This document shows positions 43,756 to 54,400 of a DNA stretch of 64,000 nt, in pieces. The DNA is from CALBPI01 sp038531945 (GTDB taxonomy: Bacteria > Pseudomonadota > Gammaproteobacteria > Steroidobacterales > Woeseiaceae). Under the pieces are notes generated by a model. It did no database searches. It saw only the letters and a list, made by a program, of their open reading frames with translations, and was not told the DNA's origin. Position 1 is the first letter of the stretch, and each line of letters starts with the position of its first letter. A program made the position numbers and the translations under genes. The DNA lies in assembly GCA_038531945.1 (NCBI GenBank), contig JBCBBH010000002.1, forward strand, positions 372,001 through 436,000, given 5' to 3'.

Positions 43756-45011
43756 TCGATCAGAGCTTGTTGCAAGAGCTTGCCACCGCGGCGAGAGCGG
43801 CGAGCACGCAGCTTGCGCAAACGTCGGGCGCTGACCGCGATCGGGCGTTACGCTCAATTGCGGCCGCTATCGCGAGCGATTCAGAAGCGATACTCGCGGC
43901 AAATCAAATCGATATCGATAAAGCCGAGAGTCGCAGTCTCCCTGCAGCCTTTGTTGACCGGTTGTTGTTGGACGACTCGCGCGTTCAGGCGATCTCAGAT
44001 GCCGTGTTGGCGGTTGCAGGTCTCGATGATCCTCTGGGGCGTGTTCTCGATGAGCGTCACCGTCCGAACGGCCTCAGGATTTCCCGCGTGAGTGTCCCGC
44101 TCGGGGTTGTCGGCATTATTTATGAGAGCCGCCCAAACGTGACTGCAGACGCGGCCGCGATATGTTTGAAAGCGGGCAATGCCGTGATTCTTCGCGGCGG
44201 TAGTGACAGTGCCCACAGCACCTATGCGATCGCGCATTCCGTCAAACGCGGCTTGGCGGATGCAGAGCTGCCCGTCGATTCAGTTCAGGTGGTCCCTTCG
44301 CAAGACCGGGACTGGGTTGGAGAGATTCTGAAAGGTCTGAATGGCAGTATCGACGTCGTTGTTCCTCGTGGCGGACGCAGCCTGGTCGAGCGAGTGCAAA
44401 CCGACGCCCGTGTGCCCGTGATCGGTCATCTTGAAGGTCTGTGCCACACTTTTGTGCACAAATCAGCCGACCTCGCGATGGCGTGTGATGTCGTAGTTAA
44501 CGCGAAGATGCGACGTGTCGGAATCTGCGGGGCGTTGGAGACTTTGCTATTGGATGCACGCTGGCCGAGGCACGCGCAGGCTGCTCTGATCGATCAGTTA
44601 ATCGATGCGGGCTGCGAATTGCGCGGTGACGAGGCTGCCTGTGCGATTGATCCTCGGATGACGGCTGCCACCGTGGACGATTGGACCACCGAATATCTGG
44701 CGCCGGTATTGTCTGTAGCGGTGGTGCCCGATGCGGACGCGGCGATCGCGCATATTGGGATGTATGGATCCGGTCATACCGACGCGATCGTGTGTGAAGA
44801 CTCGCGCGTGGCGGAGCGTTTTATTGCTGCGGTCGACAGTGCAATCGTGATGCACAATGCATCCACCCAGTTCGCCGATGGCGGTGAGTTCGGCCTCGGT
44901 GCGGAGATCGGAATATCGACGGGTAAGTTGCATGCTCGAGGACCGGTAGGTGCTGCGGAGCTCACGAGCTACAAGCATGTGGTTCGTGGTGGGGGGCAGA
45001 CAAGGCCTTAG
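43752..45011 (+). CDS. proA: Gamma-glutamyl phosphate reductase (glutamate-5-semialdehyde dehydrogenase)
   Basis: A protein of 419 residues of the aldehyde dehydrogenase superfamily. Family stretches are GVVGIIYESRPNVTADAAAICLKAGNAVILRGG, VPRGGRSLVERV, VIGHLEGLCHTFV and the catalytic-cysteine region RRVGICGALETLL; the C-terminal FADGGEFGLGAEIGISTGKLHARGPVG is characteristic. It reduces glutamyl phosphate to the semialdehyde that cyclises to pyrroline carboxylate. Coupled to proB by overlap. Its 3' end overlaps aceK convergently by 4 bp. Confidence 0.96.
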   Translation: MIDQSLLQELATAARAASTQLAQTSGADRDRALRSIAAAIASDSEAILAANQIDIDKAESRSLPAAFVDRLLLDDSRVQAISDAVLAVAGLDDPLGRVLDERHRPNGLRISRVSVPLGVVGIIYESRPNVTADAAAICLKAGNAVILRGGSDSAHSTYAIAHSVKRGLADAELPVDSVQVVPSQDRDWVGEILKGLNGSIDVVVPRGGRSLVERVQTDARVPVIGHLEGLCHTFVHKSADLAMACDVVVNAKMRRVGICGALETLLLDARWPRHAQAALIDQLIDAGCELRGDEAACAIDPRMTAATVDDWTTEYLAPVLSVAVVPDADAAIAHIGMYGSGHTDAIVCEDSRVAERFIAAVDSAIVMHNASTQFADGGEFGLGAEIGISTGKLHARGPVGAAELTSYKHVVRGGGQTRP

Positions 45012-46762
45012 CGAACCACGAAGTGTCCGAGCCCGGCGTGGCCACTCCACTGCTTCGGTTGGTACGGAATCACCTCAGGTGACTTACCCGATTCAAGGCG
45101 CCTTTTCAGGCGAATCCAGAAGTCAGGGTCGAGCAGGTCTGCGTGGTGTTCCATAAACGCGTTGCGAGCATCTTCCCGGAATCCGAGAAACCGAACGAAT
45201 TGTTCCGGGAATATGTCGTTGGGTCCGACATAAAACCACGCACCGGCGCGCATTTCATCGACGTCGTCTCGCGCCTCAGGTAGCTTGCGGAAGTTGCATT
45301 CTGTAACCAGGCATAGCTCGTCGTAGTCGTAGAAGATCACACGACCATGGCGCGTGACGCCGAAATTCTTCAGCAATAGATCGCCAGCGAAGATGTTGCT
45401 CAAGGCAAGGTCGCGGATGGACTGCCCGTAGTCTATTGCCGCAGCTCTCACCTCGGCAGGTTCGGCTTCTTGCAGGTATAGATTCAACGGTGTCAGGCGT
45501 CGTTCTATATAGCAGTGAGACACAATCAACTTGTCACCTTCGACCGAGCAGGTTTTCGCGCATCCTTCGAGTAGTGACTGGAGCAACTCATCGGAGAATC
45601 GATGCTTGTCGAATTCAAGGCTGCGAAACTCCTGCGCGTCCACCAGGCGTCCGGCACGATCGTGATTGAACACGAGGCGGTACTTTGCAATGACGTCTTG
45701 TCGAGCAATGTCCTTTGGGTACGCGAATCGATCACGGATGAGCTTGAAGACAAGCGGATAGGAAGGGAGCGTGAACACCTCCATCACCATGCCTTTATCA
45801 CCGCGCGCGAACTCGAACTGATCCGTTGAGTTTTGAAGGTGCTCCGCCATCGCACGGTAGCGCTCTGTTTTGCCTTGCTTGGCACGGCCTAGCACAGTGT
45901 AAATCTCGGCAACAGGCTTATTGGGCAACATCGATTGGATGAAGCCGACGGCGGCGCCCACTCGCGAGACGTCGGCGTGGAAGTAACTTCTGGTGAACCC
46001 GAACAACATGCTGACATCGTTCTCGGACAGAATTACCGCGTCTGCATAAATGCCTTCATCGCTGTTTCGCAAGGCGATCACCAACGGTGACGACCACTCG
46101 CCACTGCTCATTCGTCCGACGAGATAGGCGCGTGTCGAACGGTAAAACACGCTGCTCATCAACTCGACTTGATCGACCTTTGTATCCGGGCGTGTATGCG
46201 CGAGAAACGCTTCAAGTTCGGCGGAAAGAAAATCCAAAGTCCGTTCGATATCGCGAAAGTTGACCCGGAAGCTGAAATCCGAGAGCGCCTCGTCGAGCAG
46301 ATGGCGAAGTGATCCACGGTTGCGGTACACGTAGCGCTCGAGTTCGGTAATCGGGATTTGGGCGGGCGTCACATCGGCGGCGAGAAACTCGACGGACGGG
46401 TCAACGCCGACCGTGGCGAAGATTCGACGCGTTACCGAATTGTAGAACGTCTTGAAGAACTCGGTATCGGGGTAGCTCGATATATGCTGCGCATAGCGCT
46501 CTCTGACGGCACACCACAGCGGGTGACGATCCTCGACGCCCGCCAGCCGTTCCTGCAGATCGTCGACACAGGCAGTCACGCACCGGTCGTACAAGGCGAT
46601 GCGCTCTACGGCATCGAGTCTCCCCGCCGACCAGTTACGCTCTTCGAAGCAGCGCTTGGCGCGCCGGGTGATCTGCCCAAAACGGGTGTTGTAGTCGATG
46701 AAGGCATCGCGCAGCGTGTGCGAGACCTCATTGACCAACCCCTGCGATACCCGGCCCGCCAC
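45008..46762 (-). CDS. aceK: Isocitrate dehydrogenase kinase/phosphatase
   Basis: A protein of 584 residues, the AceK length. Family stretches are FFKTFYNSVTRRIFATVG, the kinase lysine region YPLVFKLIRDRFAYPKD, LSNIFAGDLLLKNFGVTRHGRVIFYDYDE (catalytic loop and metal Asp) and FIEEFV-like end FPEQFVRFLGF. One active site phosphorylates and dephosphorylates IDH, steering isocitrate between the TCA cycle and the glyoxylate bypass. It starts with GTG 7 bp after icd, so the kinase is made with its target. It is unlinked to aceA here, unlike the enterobacterial aceBAK operon. Confidence 0.95.
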   Translation of the reverse strand: MAGRVSQGLVNEVSHTLRDAFIDYNTRFGQITRRAKRCFEERNWSAGRLDAVERIALYDRCVTACVDDLQERLAGVEDRHPLWCAVRERYAQHISSYPDTEFFKTFYNSVTRRIFATVGVDPSVEFLAADVTPAQIPITELERYVYRNRGSLRHLLDEALSDFSFRVNFRDIERTLDFLSAELEAFLAHTRPDTKVDQVELMSSVFYRSTRAYLVGRMSSGEWSSPLVIALRNSDEGIYADAVILSENDVSMLFGFTRSYFHADVSRVGAAVGFIQSMLPNKPVAEIYTVLGRAKQGKTERYRAMAEHLQNSTDQFEFARGDKGMVMEVFTLPSYPLVFKLIRDRFAYPKDIARQDVIAKYRLVFNHDRAGRLVDAQEFRSLEFDKHRFSDELLQSLLEGCAKTCSVEGDKLIVSHCYIERRLTPLNLYLQEAEPAEVRAAAIDYGQSIRDLALSNIFAGDLLLKNFGVTRHGRVIFYDYDELCLVTECNFRKLPEARDDVDEMRAGAWFYVGPNDIFPEQFVRFLGFREDARNAFMEHHADLLDPDFWIRLKRRLESGKSPEVIPYQPKQWSGHAGLGHFVVR

Positions 46763-46769
46763 TGACGCG

Positions 46770-48071
46770 TCAGCCCATATTGCTGATCATCAGATCGCCA
46801 AACTCACTGCATTTGACTTCGGTAGCGCCTTCCATCAACCGGGCGAAGTCGTAGGTCACTTTGCGACTGGCAATCGTGGCGTCCATCGCGCGAATGATTG
46901 CGTCGGCTGCCTCGGTCCACCCCATGTAGCGCAGCATCATCTCGCCCGAAAGAATTAACGAACCCGGGTTGACCTTATCGAGATTGGCATATTTTGGTGC
47001 GGTACCGTGAGTCGCTTCGAACACGGCATGTCCGGTGTCGTAGTTGATGTTGCCACCTGGCGCGATGCCGATGCCGCCCACTTGGGCAGCGAGTGCATCC
47101 GACAGGTAGTCACCATTGAGGTTCATCGTTGCAATCACATCGAACTCGCGAGGTCTCGTCAGAACCTGCTGCAACGTGATGTCGGCAATTGCGTCCTTGA
47201 CGAGGATCTTCCCGTCGGCCAGCGCCTTCGTTTGTTCTTCGTTGGCTGCATCGGTCCCTTTTTCAGCCTGGGTTCGGTCATATTGATCCCAGGTATAGGT
47301 GTGGTCTGCAAAATCGGATTCAGCGAGTTCATAGCCCCAGTTGCGGAATGCGCCTTCCGTGAATTTCATGATGTTGCCCTTGTGGACAAACGTCACGCTC
47401 TTGCGGTCGTTGGCGATCGCGTACTGAATCGCTGCGCGCACCAAGCGCCCGGTGCCCTCGCTCGACACCGGCTTGAGTCCGACCCCGCTGGTCGCCGGGA
47501 AACGGATTTTTTCGTACTCGGACGGAAAGTGCTCCTGCAGCAGCTGCAGGAATGCCGTGTTACTTTCCGAGCCTTGCTCGAATTCGATACCGGCATAGAT
47601 GTCTTCGGTGTTCTCACGGAAAATCACCATGTCAACATCCTGCGGATTGCGCACAGGTGATGGCACGCCGTCGAACCAGCGTACCGGTCGCAGGCAGACA
47701 TACAGGTCAAGCATTTGCCGCAACGCGACGTTCAGCGATCGGATACCGCCACCGATCGGTGTGGTCAGCGGTCCTTTGATGGACACCAGGTAGTCTCGGC
47801 ATGCCTGCACCGATGATTCAGGGAGCCAGGTGTTATACAAGTCATTTGCCTTCTGACCGGCGAATATCTCAACCCATTCGATCTTCCGCTTGCCGCCATA
47901 GGATTTCTCGACTGCCGCGTCCAGCACTCTGACAGTCGCACGCCAGATATCCGGCCCGGTGCCATCACCCTCGATGAAAGGTACGATCGGATGATCTGGT
48001 ACCTGCAGTTTGCCGTTCTCAATGGTGATCTTCTCACCACCGGTCGGTGGTGTAATGACTGGTTCAGACAT
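46770..48071 (-). CDS. icd: NADP-dependent isocitrate dehydrogenase
   Basis: A protein of 433 residues, close to the E. coli type. Catalytic and regulatory stretches are IPFIEGDGTGPDIWRA-like start (VPFIEGDGTGPDIW), TPIGGGIRSLNVALRQMLDLY (the Ser in IRSLNVALR is the AceK target), VIFRENTEDIYAGIE, VHKGNIMKFTEG, NLNGDYLSD and ATHGTAPKYANLDKVNPGS. It oxidatively decarboxylates isocitrate to 2-oxoglutarate. ATG at 48071 has GGGGAG about 7 nt upstream; the frame is open to 48200 but the extra residues overlap the divergent promoter region. The first gene of an icd-aceK operon. Confidence 0.96.
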   Translation of the reverse strand: MSEPVITPPTGGEKITIENGKLQVPDHPIVPFIEGDGTGPDIWRATVRVLDAAVEKSYGGKRKIEWVEIFAGQKANDLYNTWLPESSVQACRDYLVSIKGPLTTPIGGGIRSLNVALRQMLDLYVCLRPVRWFDGVPSPVRNPQDVDMVIFRENTEDIYAGIEFEQGSESNTAFLQLLQEHFPSEYEKIRFPATSGVGLKPVSSEGTGRLVRAAIQYAIANDRKSVTFVHKGNIMKFTEGAFRNWGYELAESDFADHTYTWDQYDRTQAEKGTDAANEEQTKALADGKILVKDAIADITLQQVLTRPREFDVIATMNLNGDYLSDALAAQVGGIGIAPGGNINYDTGHAVFEATHGTAPKYANLDKVNPGSLILSGEMMLRYMGWTEAADAIIRAMDATIASRKVTYDFARLMEGATEVKCSEFGDLMISNMG

Positions 48072-48132
48072 CGGTTGCTCCCCGTCTCGCAGATTGATTT
48101 TTATCCCGCTCGTATTATCCGATATCGGCTGC

Positions 48133-48159
48133 GTGACGGCCAGCACTGCACGATATAAT
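48133..48159 (+). promoter_or_regulatory. Putative sigma-70 promoter of the patatin gene (leaderless?)
   Basis: TATAAT at 48154-48159 is a perfect -10; a weak -35-like GTGACG sits at 48133-48138 (15-bp spacer, short). Transcription from such a -10 would begin about 7 nt downstream, at or next to the A of the ATG at 48166. No ribosome site precedes that ATG. Confidence 0.4.
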
Positions 48160-48165
48160 CGTCGA

Positions 48166-50391
48166 ATGTGGACGAGATTCCTGTTGGTTATCGTACTCAT
48201 GGTCAGCGCGTCGCAGGTTGATGCGGATATGAGTAGTACCGGCGGGCCGGATCAGGCCCGTCCTCGCGTGGCGCTGGTGTTGTCGGGCGGTGGCGCGCGT
48301 GGCGCTGCGCATGTCGGGGTGATTCGAGCGCTGGAGGAAAACAATATTCCGGTCGATGTTGTCGTTGGCACCAGCATGGGGGCTGTTGTAGGTGGCCTGT
48401 ATTGTGCGGGCCTTGATGCCGATGCGCTGGAGGTTGTTGTCAGGGACATTGACTGGCTCGACGCGTTTGTCGATAACTCGGCGCGCGAAAATCTCACCTA
48501 TCGACGAAAACGAGACGACGATGATTTCTTGATTCGATTTGATCTAGGTGTTCGCGACGGCCGGCTGCGGTTGCCAACGGGCATCATCCAGGCGCAGAAG
48601 CTGATGCAATATCTGCGTGAGAATACGCTGAACTACAGTCGGACCGAGTCGTTCGACGATTTGCCTACACCGTTTCGAGCGGTCGCAGCAGACCTTGGGA
48701 CCGGCGACACGGTGGTTCTGGACTCGGGTGATCTGGCGGTCGCCATGCGCGCCAGCATGTCTGCACCTGGTGTGTTCGCGCCGGTCGAATGGGAAGGGCG
48801 CGTTTTGGTCGATGGCGGCATCGCGATGAATCTTCCGATTGAGGTCGCGCAGTCGCTGGATGTCGATGTCATCATCGCGGTCGATGTCGGATTTCCCGTG
48901 ATGCCGCTCGATACGCTCGAGTCAGCATTAGCCGTGTCGAACCAGATGCTGACGATCCTGATCGAACGCGAGACGCGCGAGCAACGCGCTTTGCTCGATG
49001 CGGACGACGTGTTGATTCAGCCTGCGCTTGGAATTCTCGGTTCGACGGATTTCCTGCAGGCGCTGGATGCGATAGAGATTGGCTATCAGAGCGTTACGCA
49101 GCACATGGCACGCCTGCAGCACCTGTCGATCGAGCAGGCCCGCTACGAGTCGCATCGCGCGCGTCGTGATGACACCGGTAACGACGAACGCGTGCCAGGA
49201 CGAATAGAGATCAAGACCGATGCGTCGATACTGCCCGACGTGATTCTGACCCGGATGGCGACGCAGCCGGGTGAACCTCTCTCCATCGACCGACTGCGTG
49301 AGGATCTGGCAAAGATATATGGTTTGGGTCTGTTCGAACGCGTGGATTATCAGTGGGTCGAACATGAAGACGACGATGCGCCGGCGTTGCAGATTGATGC
49401 CGTTGCGAAGCAATGGGGCCCCGGGTATCTGCGGTTTGGCCTGTCGCTGGAGGAAGATTTTGAAGGATCTGGCGTTTTTCAAGCCTCAGCGCGATATTTG
49501 AGAACGGCCATAAATCGACTTGGTGCCGAGTGGCGAACCAGCCTGTCTGCAGGCACCAACGTGTCCTTGGAGTCTGAGTTCTATCAACCGATCAGCAACG
49601 ATTTACGGTATTTCGTTGCGCCGATTTTAAGAGTGGACCAACGCAACATTAATGTGTTCGAAACAAACGAGCGCATCGCTCGCTACCGTCTGAGCACGGG
49701 TAGCTTCGAATTGTCGGCTGGACGGGAGATCAGCAATTGGGGCGAGGTTCGCCTGGGTGTCTTTCGGGAAACAGGGAGCGCCAGAGTTAAAGTCGGTGCG
49801 CCTAACCTGCCATCACTCGACTTCGACGCTGGCGGTTTTCGTGCATCATTTGGATTCGATAGTCTTGATGACACGGTATTTCCCAAAAAGGGCTCACGCT
49901 TCGAATTCACGACGCGCTCTGTGCGCGAGTCGTTGGGCGGCGTTAGAAACTATGAGACTTACCAGTCGACCTATGATGGTTACTGGACGGTCGGCCGCCA
50001 TACATTTTCATTGGGTCTGGATCTTGCCACCAGCAACAACGCGAATGATTTGCTCGCTGAAGTCACGTTCCTTGGTGGTTTCCTGAATCTGTCTGGTCTG
50101 GATCGCAACGCACTCGTCGGGCCACACTCTGCCATTTCGAGACTGGTGTACCAAAGACGCGTCGGTCGAACTGGTGGAGGTTTTTTCGACTGGCCGCTTT
50201 ATCTGGGCGCTTCAGTCGAAGCAGGCAACGTTTGGGATCGTGCTGGCCTGGCTTCGAGTTCAGATCTGATTTTCAACGGTAGTCTGTTCGCTCGTCTGGA
50301 TACGTTTTTGGGTCCTGCCTACCTTGCGAGTGGATTTGGCGAGAACGGTGAAACGACGTTGTACTTTTTTCTTGGCGCAACGCCAAACTAG
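48166..50391 (+). CDS. Patatin-like phospholipase fused to POTRA and BamA-type barrel (type Vd-like)
   Basis: A protein of 741 residues. A signal peptide (about 1-21) precedes a patatin domain with the oxyanion GGGARG (about 42-47), nucleophile GTSMG (Ser about 70) and DGG (Asp about 216), so the Ser-Asp dyad is complete. A POTRA-like segment follows (about 345-420, PGEPLSIDRLREDLAKIYGLGLFERVDYQWVE), then a 16-strand-like Omp85 barrel to the end, with aromatic-rich strands. This is the layout of type Vd autotransporters such as PlpD, whose patatin is exported through its own barrel. ATG at 48166 is the best fit to the signal peptide. Confidence 0.9.
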   Translation: MWTRFLLVIVLMVSASQVDADMSSTGGPDQARPRVALVLSGGGARGAAHVGVIRALEENNIPVDVVVGTSMGAVVGGLYCAGLDADALEVVVRDIDWLDAFVDNSARENLTYRRKRDDDDFLIRFDLGVRDGRLRLPTGIIQAQKLMQYLRENTLNYSRTESFDDLPTPFRAVAADLGTGDTVVLDSGDLAVAMRASMSAPGVFAPVEWEGRVLVDGGIAMNLPIEVAQSLDVDVIIAVDVGFPVMPLDTLESALAVSNQMLTILIERETREQRALLDADDVLIQPALGILGSTDFLQALDAIEIGYQSVTQHMARLQHLSIEQARYESHRARRDDTGNDERVPGRIEIKTDASILPDVILTRMATQPGEPLSIDRLREDLAKIYGLGLFERVDYQWVEHEDDDAPALQIDAVAKQWGPGYLRFGLSLEEDFEGSGVFQASARYLRTAINRLGAEWRTSLSAGTNVSLESEFYQPISNDLRYFVAPILRVDQRNINVFETNERIARYRLSTGSFELSAGREISNWGEVRLGVFRETGSARVKVGAPNLPSLDFDAGGFRASFGFDSLDDTVFPKKGSRFEFTTRSVRESLGGVRNYETYQSTYDGYWTVGRHTFSLGLDLATSNNANDLLAEVTFLGGFLNLSGLDRNALVGPHSAISRLVYQRRVGRTGGGFFDWPLYLGASVEAGNVWDRAGLASSSDLIFNGSLFARLDTFLGPAYLASGFGENGETTLYFFLGATPN

Positions 50392-50398
50392 GCACGAA

Positions 50399-50659
50399 CT
50401 ACTCGGGATTCACTCTTTGCAGAATGATGCTGGGGTCGTCGCCGATTCGATAGAAGCCGTGTCGCTTCCGCATCTCGGCAAAACGTGAATCACGCTCCGC
50501 TTCCGTTCGAAACCAATGCAGTTTTTCCCAGCTGCTGCCGACCAGTTTGTTGAATGGGTCAGTCGCCGGCGCGGTCACCCGAATTCCCCACGGACGCTCT
50601 TCGTGTATTCGACTGGCGTCCACCAGATTGTGTTCATGGCAGTAGGGTTGATTACTCAT
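50399..50659 (-). CDS. Small conserved hypothetical protein
   Basis: A protein of 86 residues, charged and rich in aromatic and His residues (YCHEHNLVDASRIHEERPWG, then SWEKLHWFRTEAERDSRFAEM, ending DPSIILQRVNPE). No signal peptide or membrane helix. The segments look folded, and it is on the same strand as the kinase-like gene upstream with a 62-bp gap. No family is recognised. ATG at 50659 is preferred over a TTG at 50677. Confidence 0.55.
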   Translation of the reverse strand: MSNQPYCHEHNLVDASRIHEERPWGIRVTAPATDPFNKLVGSSWEKLHWFRTEAERDSRFAEMRKRHGFYRIGDDPSIILQRVNPE

Positions 50660-50721
50660 CGTCCTGGTCCCCGACAACTACTGCTGCGTAGCTTAGCGAT
50701 ATGGTTGCCGCGGGTACAGCA

Positions 50722-51405
50722 TTACTCCGAGCTGCGCCCGCGATCGGCGGCGCCCTCGCGATCCGCCCAGTGGAGAATGCGTCGAGTGACGAACCAATAC
50801 AGTCGCTTGCCGGTCGAGCGCCAGATACGGCTGGGTAGCGACGGCTGCGCGAGAATCGCGAGTTCGCGCTGGGTTAACAGATCGGGTCGGTAGGTTCGTT
50901 TGTGCTTCAAGAGGTGTCGAATATCCTCTCTCGCCTGTAGCCGAAACAACGCGCTACGCTTGCGATGAACCGACGCCAGTTGGAAATCAACCAGTGCAGG
51001 TTGGCCGGCGGGATCGACCAGCCAGTTTGGTTCCTTTGCGAGGTCATTGTGGCTGATGTTCGCGCGATGCAGGCGATGGAGCGCTTTGCGAGCCGACGTG
51101 AAGTATTGGCGATCACTCGGTTTCGCTTCATACATCGTCTGACCTTCGACAAACGTCCGGGCAAGAGAATACTTATCCAGCCAAATGAGTTGCGGCGCAC
51201 TTATACTCGATGGAAGGCGACCTAATGCCCGCGCCTCACGACGCATCAACCAACGGGCCAGCGGACCGGCGAACGTCATTGCGCTGCGCGTATCGCGCAC
51301 GATGTAAGCGGAACCTTGATTGTTCGTACACAGTAATACTGATCCGAACGTGTCGCGTTTTAGGAGTTTCGAGCCCGTGCACGAATGGCGATTGCTGGGG
51401 TCCAT
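50722..51405 (-). CDS. RIO/Kdo-kinase-like protein
   Basis: A protein of 227 residues. Kinase-like elements are a conserved REARALGRL helix (Glu of the C-helix position), the catalytic HNDLAKEPNWLV (His-Asn-Asp with a downstream Asn) and a VDFQLA in place of the usual DFG. The group resembles small RIO1- or Kdo/WaaP-like kinases that act on lipopolysaccharide or small substrates. The C-terminal third is basic and helical. No glycine loop of standard form is visible. It starts 70 bp from the divergent AAA/propeller gene. Substrate unknown; it could also be a pseudokinase-like relative. Confidence 0.65.
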   Translation of the reverse strand: MDPSNRHSCTGSKLLKRDTFGSVLLCTNNQGSAYIVRDTRSAMTFAGPLARWLMRREARALGRLPSSISAPQLIWLDKYSLARTFVEGQTMYEAKPSDRQYFTSARKALHRLHRANISHNDLAKEPNWLVDPAGQPALVDFQLASVHRKRSALFRLQAREDIRHLLKHKRTYRPDLLTQRELAILAQPSLPSRIWRSTGKRLYWFVTRRILHWADREGAADRGRSSE

Positions 51406-51475
51406 TTCCTGAGTCTCGATGAGCGAGTGCGCGAAGGCAAGTGATACAACACTGCCCTGCTGCTAAGATTTCCGG

Positions 51476-54400
51476 ATGAGCGAGACCTCAACATTGCCGG
51501 GTCTGGAAAGTGGTGCAACAACGCGAACCGCACGGCCACAGTTTTTCGCCTTGCGCGGTCCGCTCGCACCTGACCGTGCGGGCTACATCGAACGGGCCGC
51601 TGATCGCGCCGTCTGGCAGGCACTTGAGGCAACGCACTACGTCAACTTGACCGGAGCGCCAAAGAGCGGCAAGACGAGTTTGATGCTCCGCTTGGCCAGA
51701 CGCTTGCGCGAACTGGATGATGCACCCACTGTTGCGATGATTGAATTGCGTCAGCTACTCGAGCGCGAAGGTCGCGATGACGTCGCACGGTGTTTCTATG
51801 CGATTGCGTTTCGTCTCGCGCGCCAGCTGCGGGTCGGATTTGACTTGCAGGACTGGTGGGCGGACAACGCGATGCTGCCGCATCATCTGAGATTCCTGGA
51901 GCTGTTCCGGGAGTTCGTAGTCGGTAATCCGGGGCGTCGTCTGGTTCTGTTGTTCGACGATTCGGGCGACCTCGCGCGTCGAGAGGAAGGCGAGCCGTTT
52001 CTACAGGCGATTCGTCTTGCCTACGATTCGCGGACAACCGATCCCGATATGGCTCGTCTTTGTGTTGTGTTTGGCAGTACCGGTGATGCGCAATTTGGTG
52101 TTGCTGATTCGATACGCATGCCGCACTCGGTCTCGCAACGCATTACGCTGGAACCGTTCAATCTGGGCGAGTCGTTTCGCCTGGCACCTGCGCTTGGTCT
52201 CAGTCGCGATGTCGCCGAGTTTGCGATGCAACGGATTTTCGACTGGGTAGCCGGTCAACCTTCGATGACCCAGACCTTCGCAGCCAGTCTGGCGTCGCGC
52301 GGCGCTCAGCCTGCCGAGGTGACCAACCAAATTGATCAGATGGCGGAGCGAATGCTGGCGAAGCCCGTCACGCCCGGGTCCGATGATTATGTCGGCGTCG
52401 TCGCGGAGCGCGTGCTGAGTGCGCCGCGTACAGAGCGCGAGGCAATGCTTGTTTCGCTCGGGCAAATCTCCAAATTAGGGCGCCTGCTGTTTGATGCGCG
52501 CTCCGCAGCGCATGACCAACTGTTGGCCCTCGGGCTGGCGAAACTCAGTCCAGACGGATTCATGGTGCCGGGTAGTCGCATCATCAGGCGGCGATTCGGC
52601 GCTGCCTGGGCGAACCAGCATTTGGCGGTCAGGTTACGGGGGGCTGCGCTTGCTGTTGCTGCAACTCTGGTGTTGTCCCTTGTGTCGGTCTGGTACCTGA
52701 ACCGACTACCCGCTGACTCGGTTCGCACCCTGACGTCCGCGCAAGCGACAGTGTCGGAAATCGGTGCCGCTTACGAGCGCCTGGCATTCTGGCCTGGCCA
52801 CTCGACGAACGCTGAGCGCCTCTTGGAGTTTGCCATCTCGCAGCGATTTGCAGCTGGTGTGTCGACGGAGGAGGCTGCGACACTGCTGGAGGTTGCCGAG
52901 GGGTACGGCGTGCCAGTGGATCGGCGTCAGCAGTGGTTGCGACAAGTCTGGAAGGATCGTCGTCTTGCCGCGTTACGTCGTGGTGATCGACTCGCCGCAC
53001 TGCGTGCGACAAGACGCGAACTGGAGCTTGCGCCGGATGATCAATCGCTGCTTCAAAGGGCCGTTAATCTGGTCGGGTCGGACTTTCCTGACGTACGCCA
53101 AGTGCTCTCAAGCGGTGAGAGCGTGGACGCCATCCGATTTGATGCTCGGGAAAATCGATTGGTCTCCTCCCATAGCGGCACACTTAGATTCTGGCAGCGA
53201 GATCGGACAGGTCAGTGGCTGACCACCCCATCGGAACTGCGACCGGTCGGGCTGCAGTCGGCACCACTGAATTTGCGGTTCGAACTCCCGGAGGTTGTAC
53301 GTCCTGCGCGCCTCAAGGCGCTGCTCGAGATTCAGCATCCGCGACCTGCAGATTTGCAATTGACAATCACCGCACCGAATGGGGTTAGCGCATCGCTGCC
53401 TTACGAGGCTTTGCCGGATGGCGAGTGGTCACTCAGCGTTTTTGAGGAGTTTCGAGCTTTGCGCGCTGCGACGCCGGCTGGCCTCTGGTCTATGACCATC
53501 GTGGACTCGGTACCGGATATGACCGGCGAAGTGGTTGCAGCACGACTCGGTTCAGTGAATTTTGGTGATACCAGTGAGCGTGGTCTTTCAGATCCCGTTC
53601 CATCGACGACAGCCGACATTTTGTTAGGCCCCGACGGTCGTTTTGCGTTGGTTTTCCCGGACGCCGAAGGCGATCTCGCCGCTAGCTGGGAGCTAAAGAC
53701 GCGCCGAATCGTCGCGGCTCTCCCGATCATGTCGCGGAGTGATGTGATTGGCTTTACTGACAGCGGCACAGAATTGATCGCACGGGTCGCGGGGCGCGTC
53801 GAACGACTCAGGCTCAGCGACGGCGCCGTGTTCGAACTACCCGACGGCGTTGCAACCGCCAGTCGATTGTGGCATTCCAAAACGGGTCGTTTCCTGGCTG
53901 CTGTTGCGGCCGATCCATCTGTGTTGCAGGTGGTAGAAATAATGACGGGGGAGACGGAAGCGCGGTTGACGACCAGTGGCAGCCTTGAGCAAGTTGCGAT
54001 CTCCGACGACGCGTCGCTGGTTGCGACGGTCGAGCAGGATCGCATCGTGCGAGTGTGGTCTACGAGAGGCGAGAACATCGTCGCCCAGGTACCGGTCGAT
54101 TCGGGCGTCGCGCAGATAGCATTCGCTGCGGATCAGTTGTTGATCCTGCCGGAGTCGGGCGGCTTGGTGTCATGGTCATTGGAGCGTCCGGAGATACCTT
54201 CTCGCTGGGCTGGTGAACCGGTGTGGTCGTCGACACACGACCGCCAAACGGGCTTGACGTTAATTGGCTCAGCGCGGGATGGCTTTCGTCTCCACGACCT
54301 GGTGGAGCGCAGCGATCGAGCGCTACCTTTTCTTGGGTTGTCCGGTCTCCCGTTGCGCGCGGACCTGTTGCGACTGCGGGACGGTCTTGCGGTTATCTCC

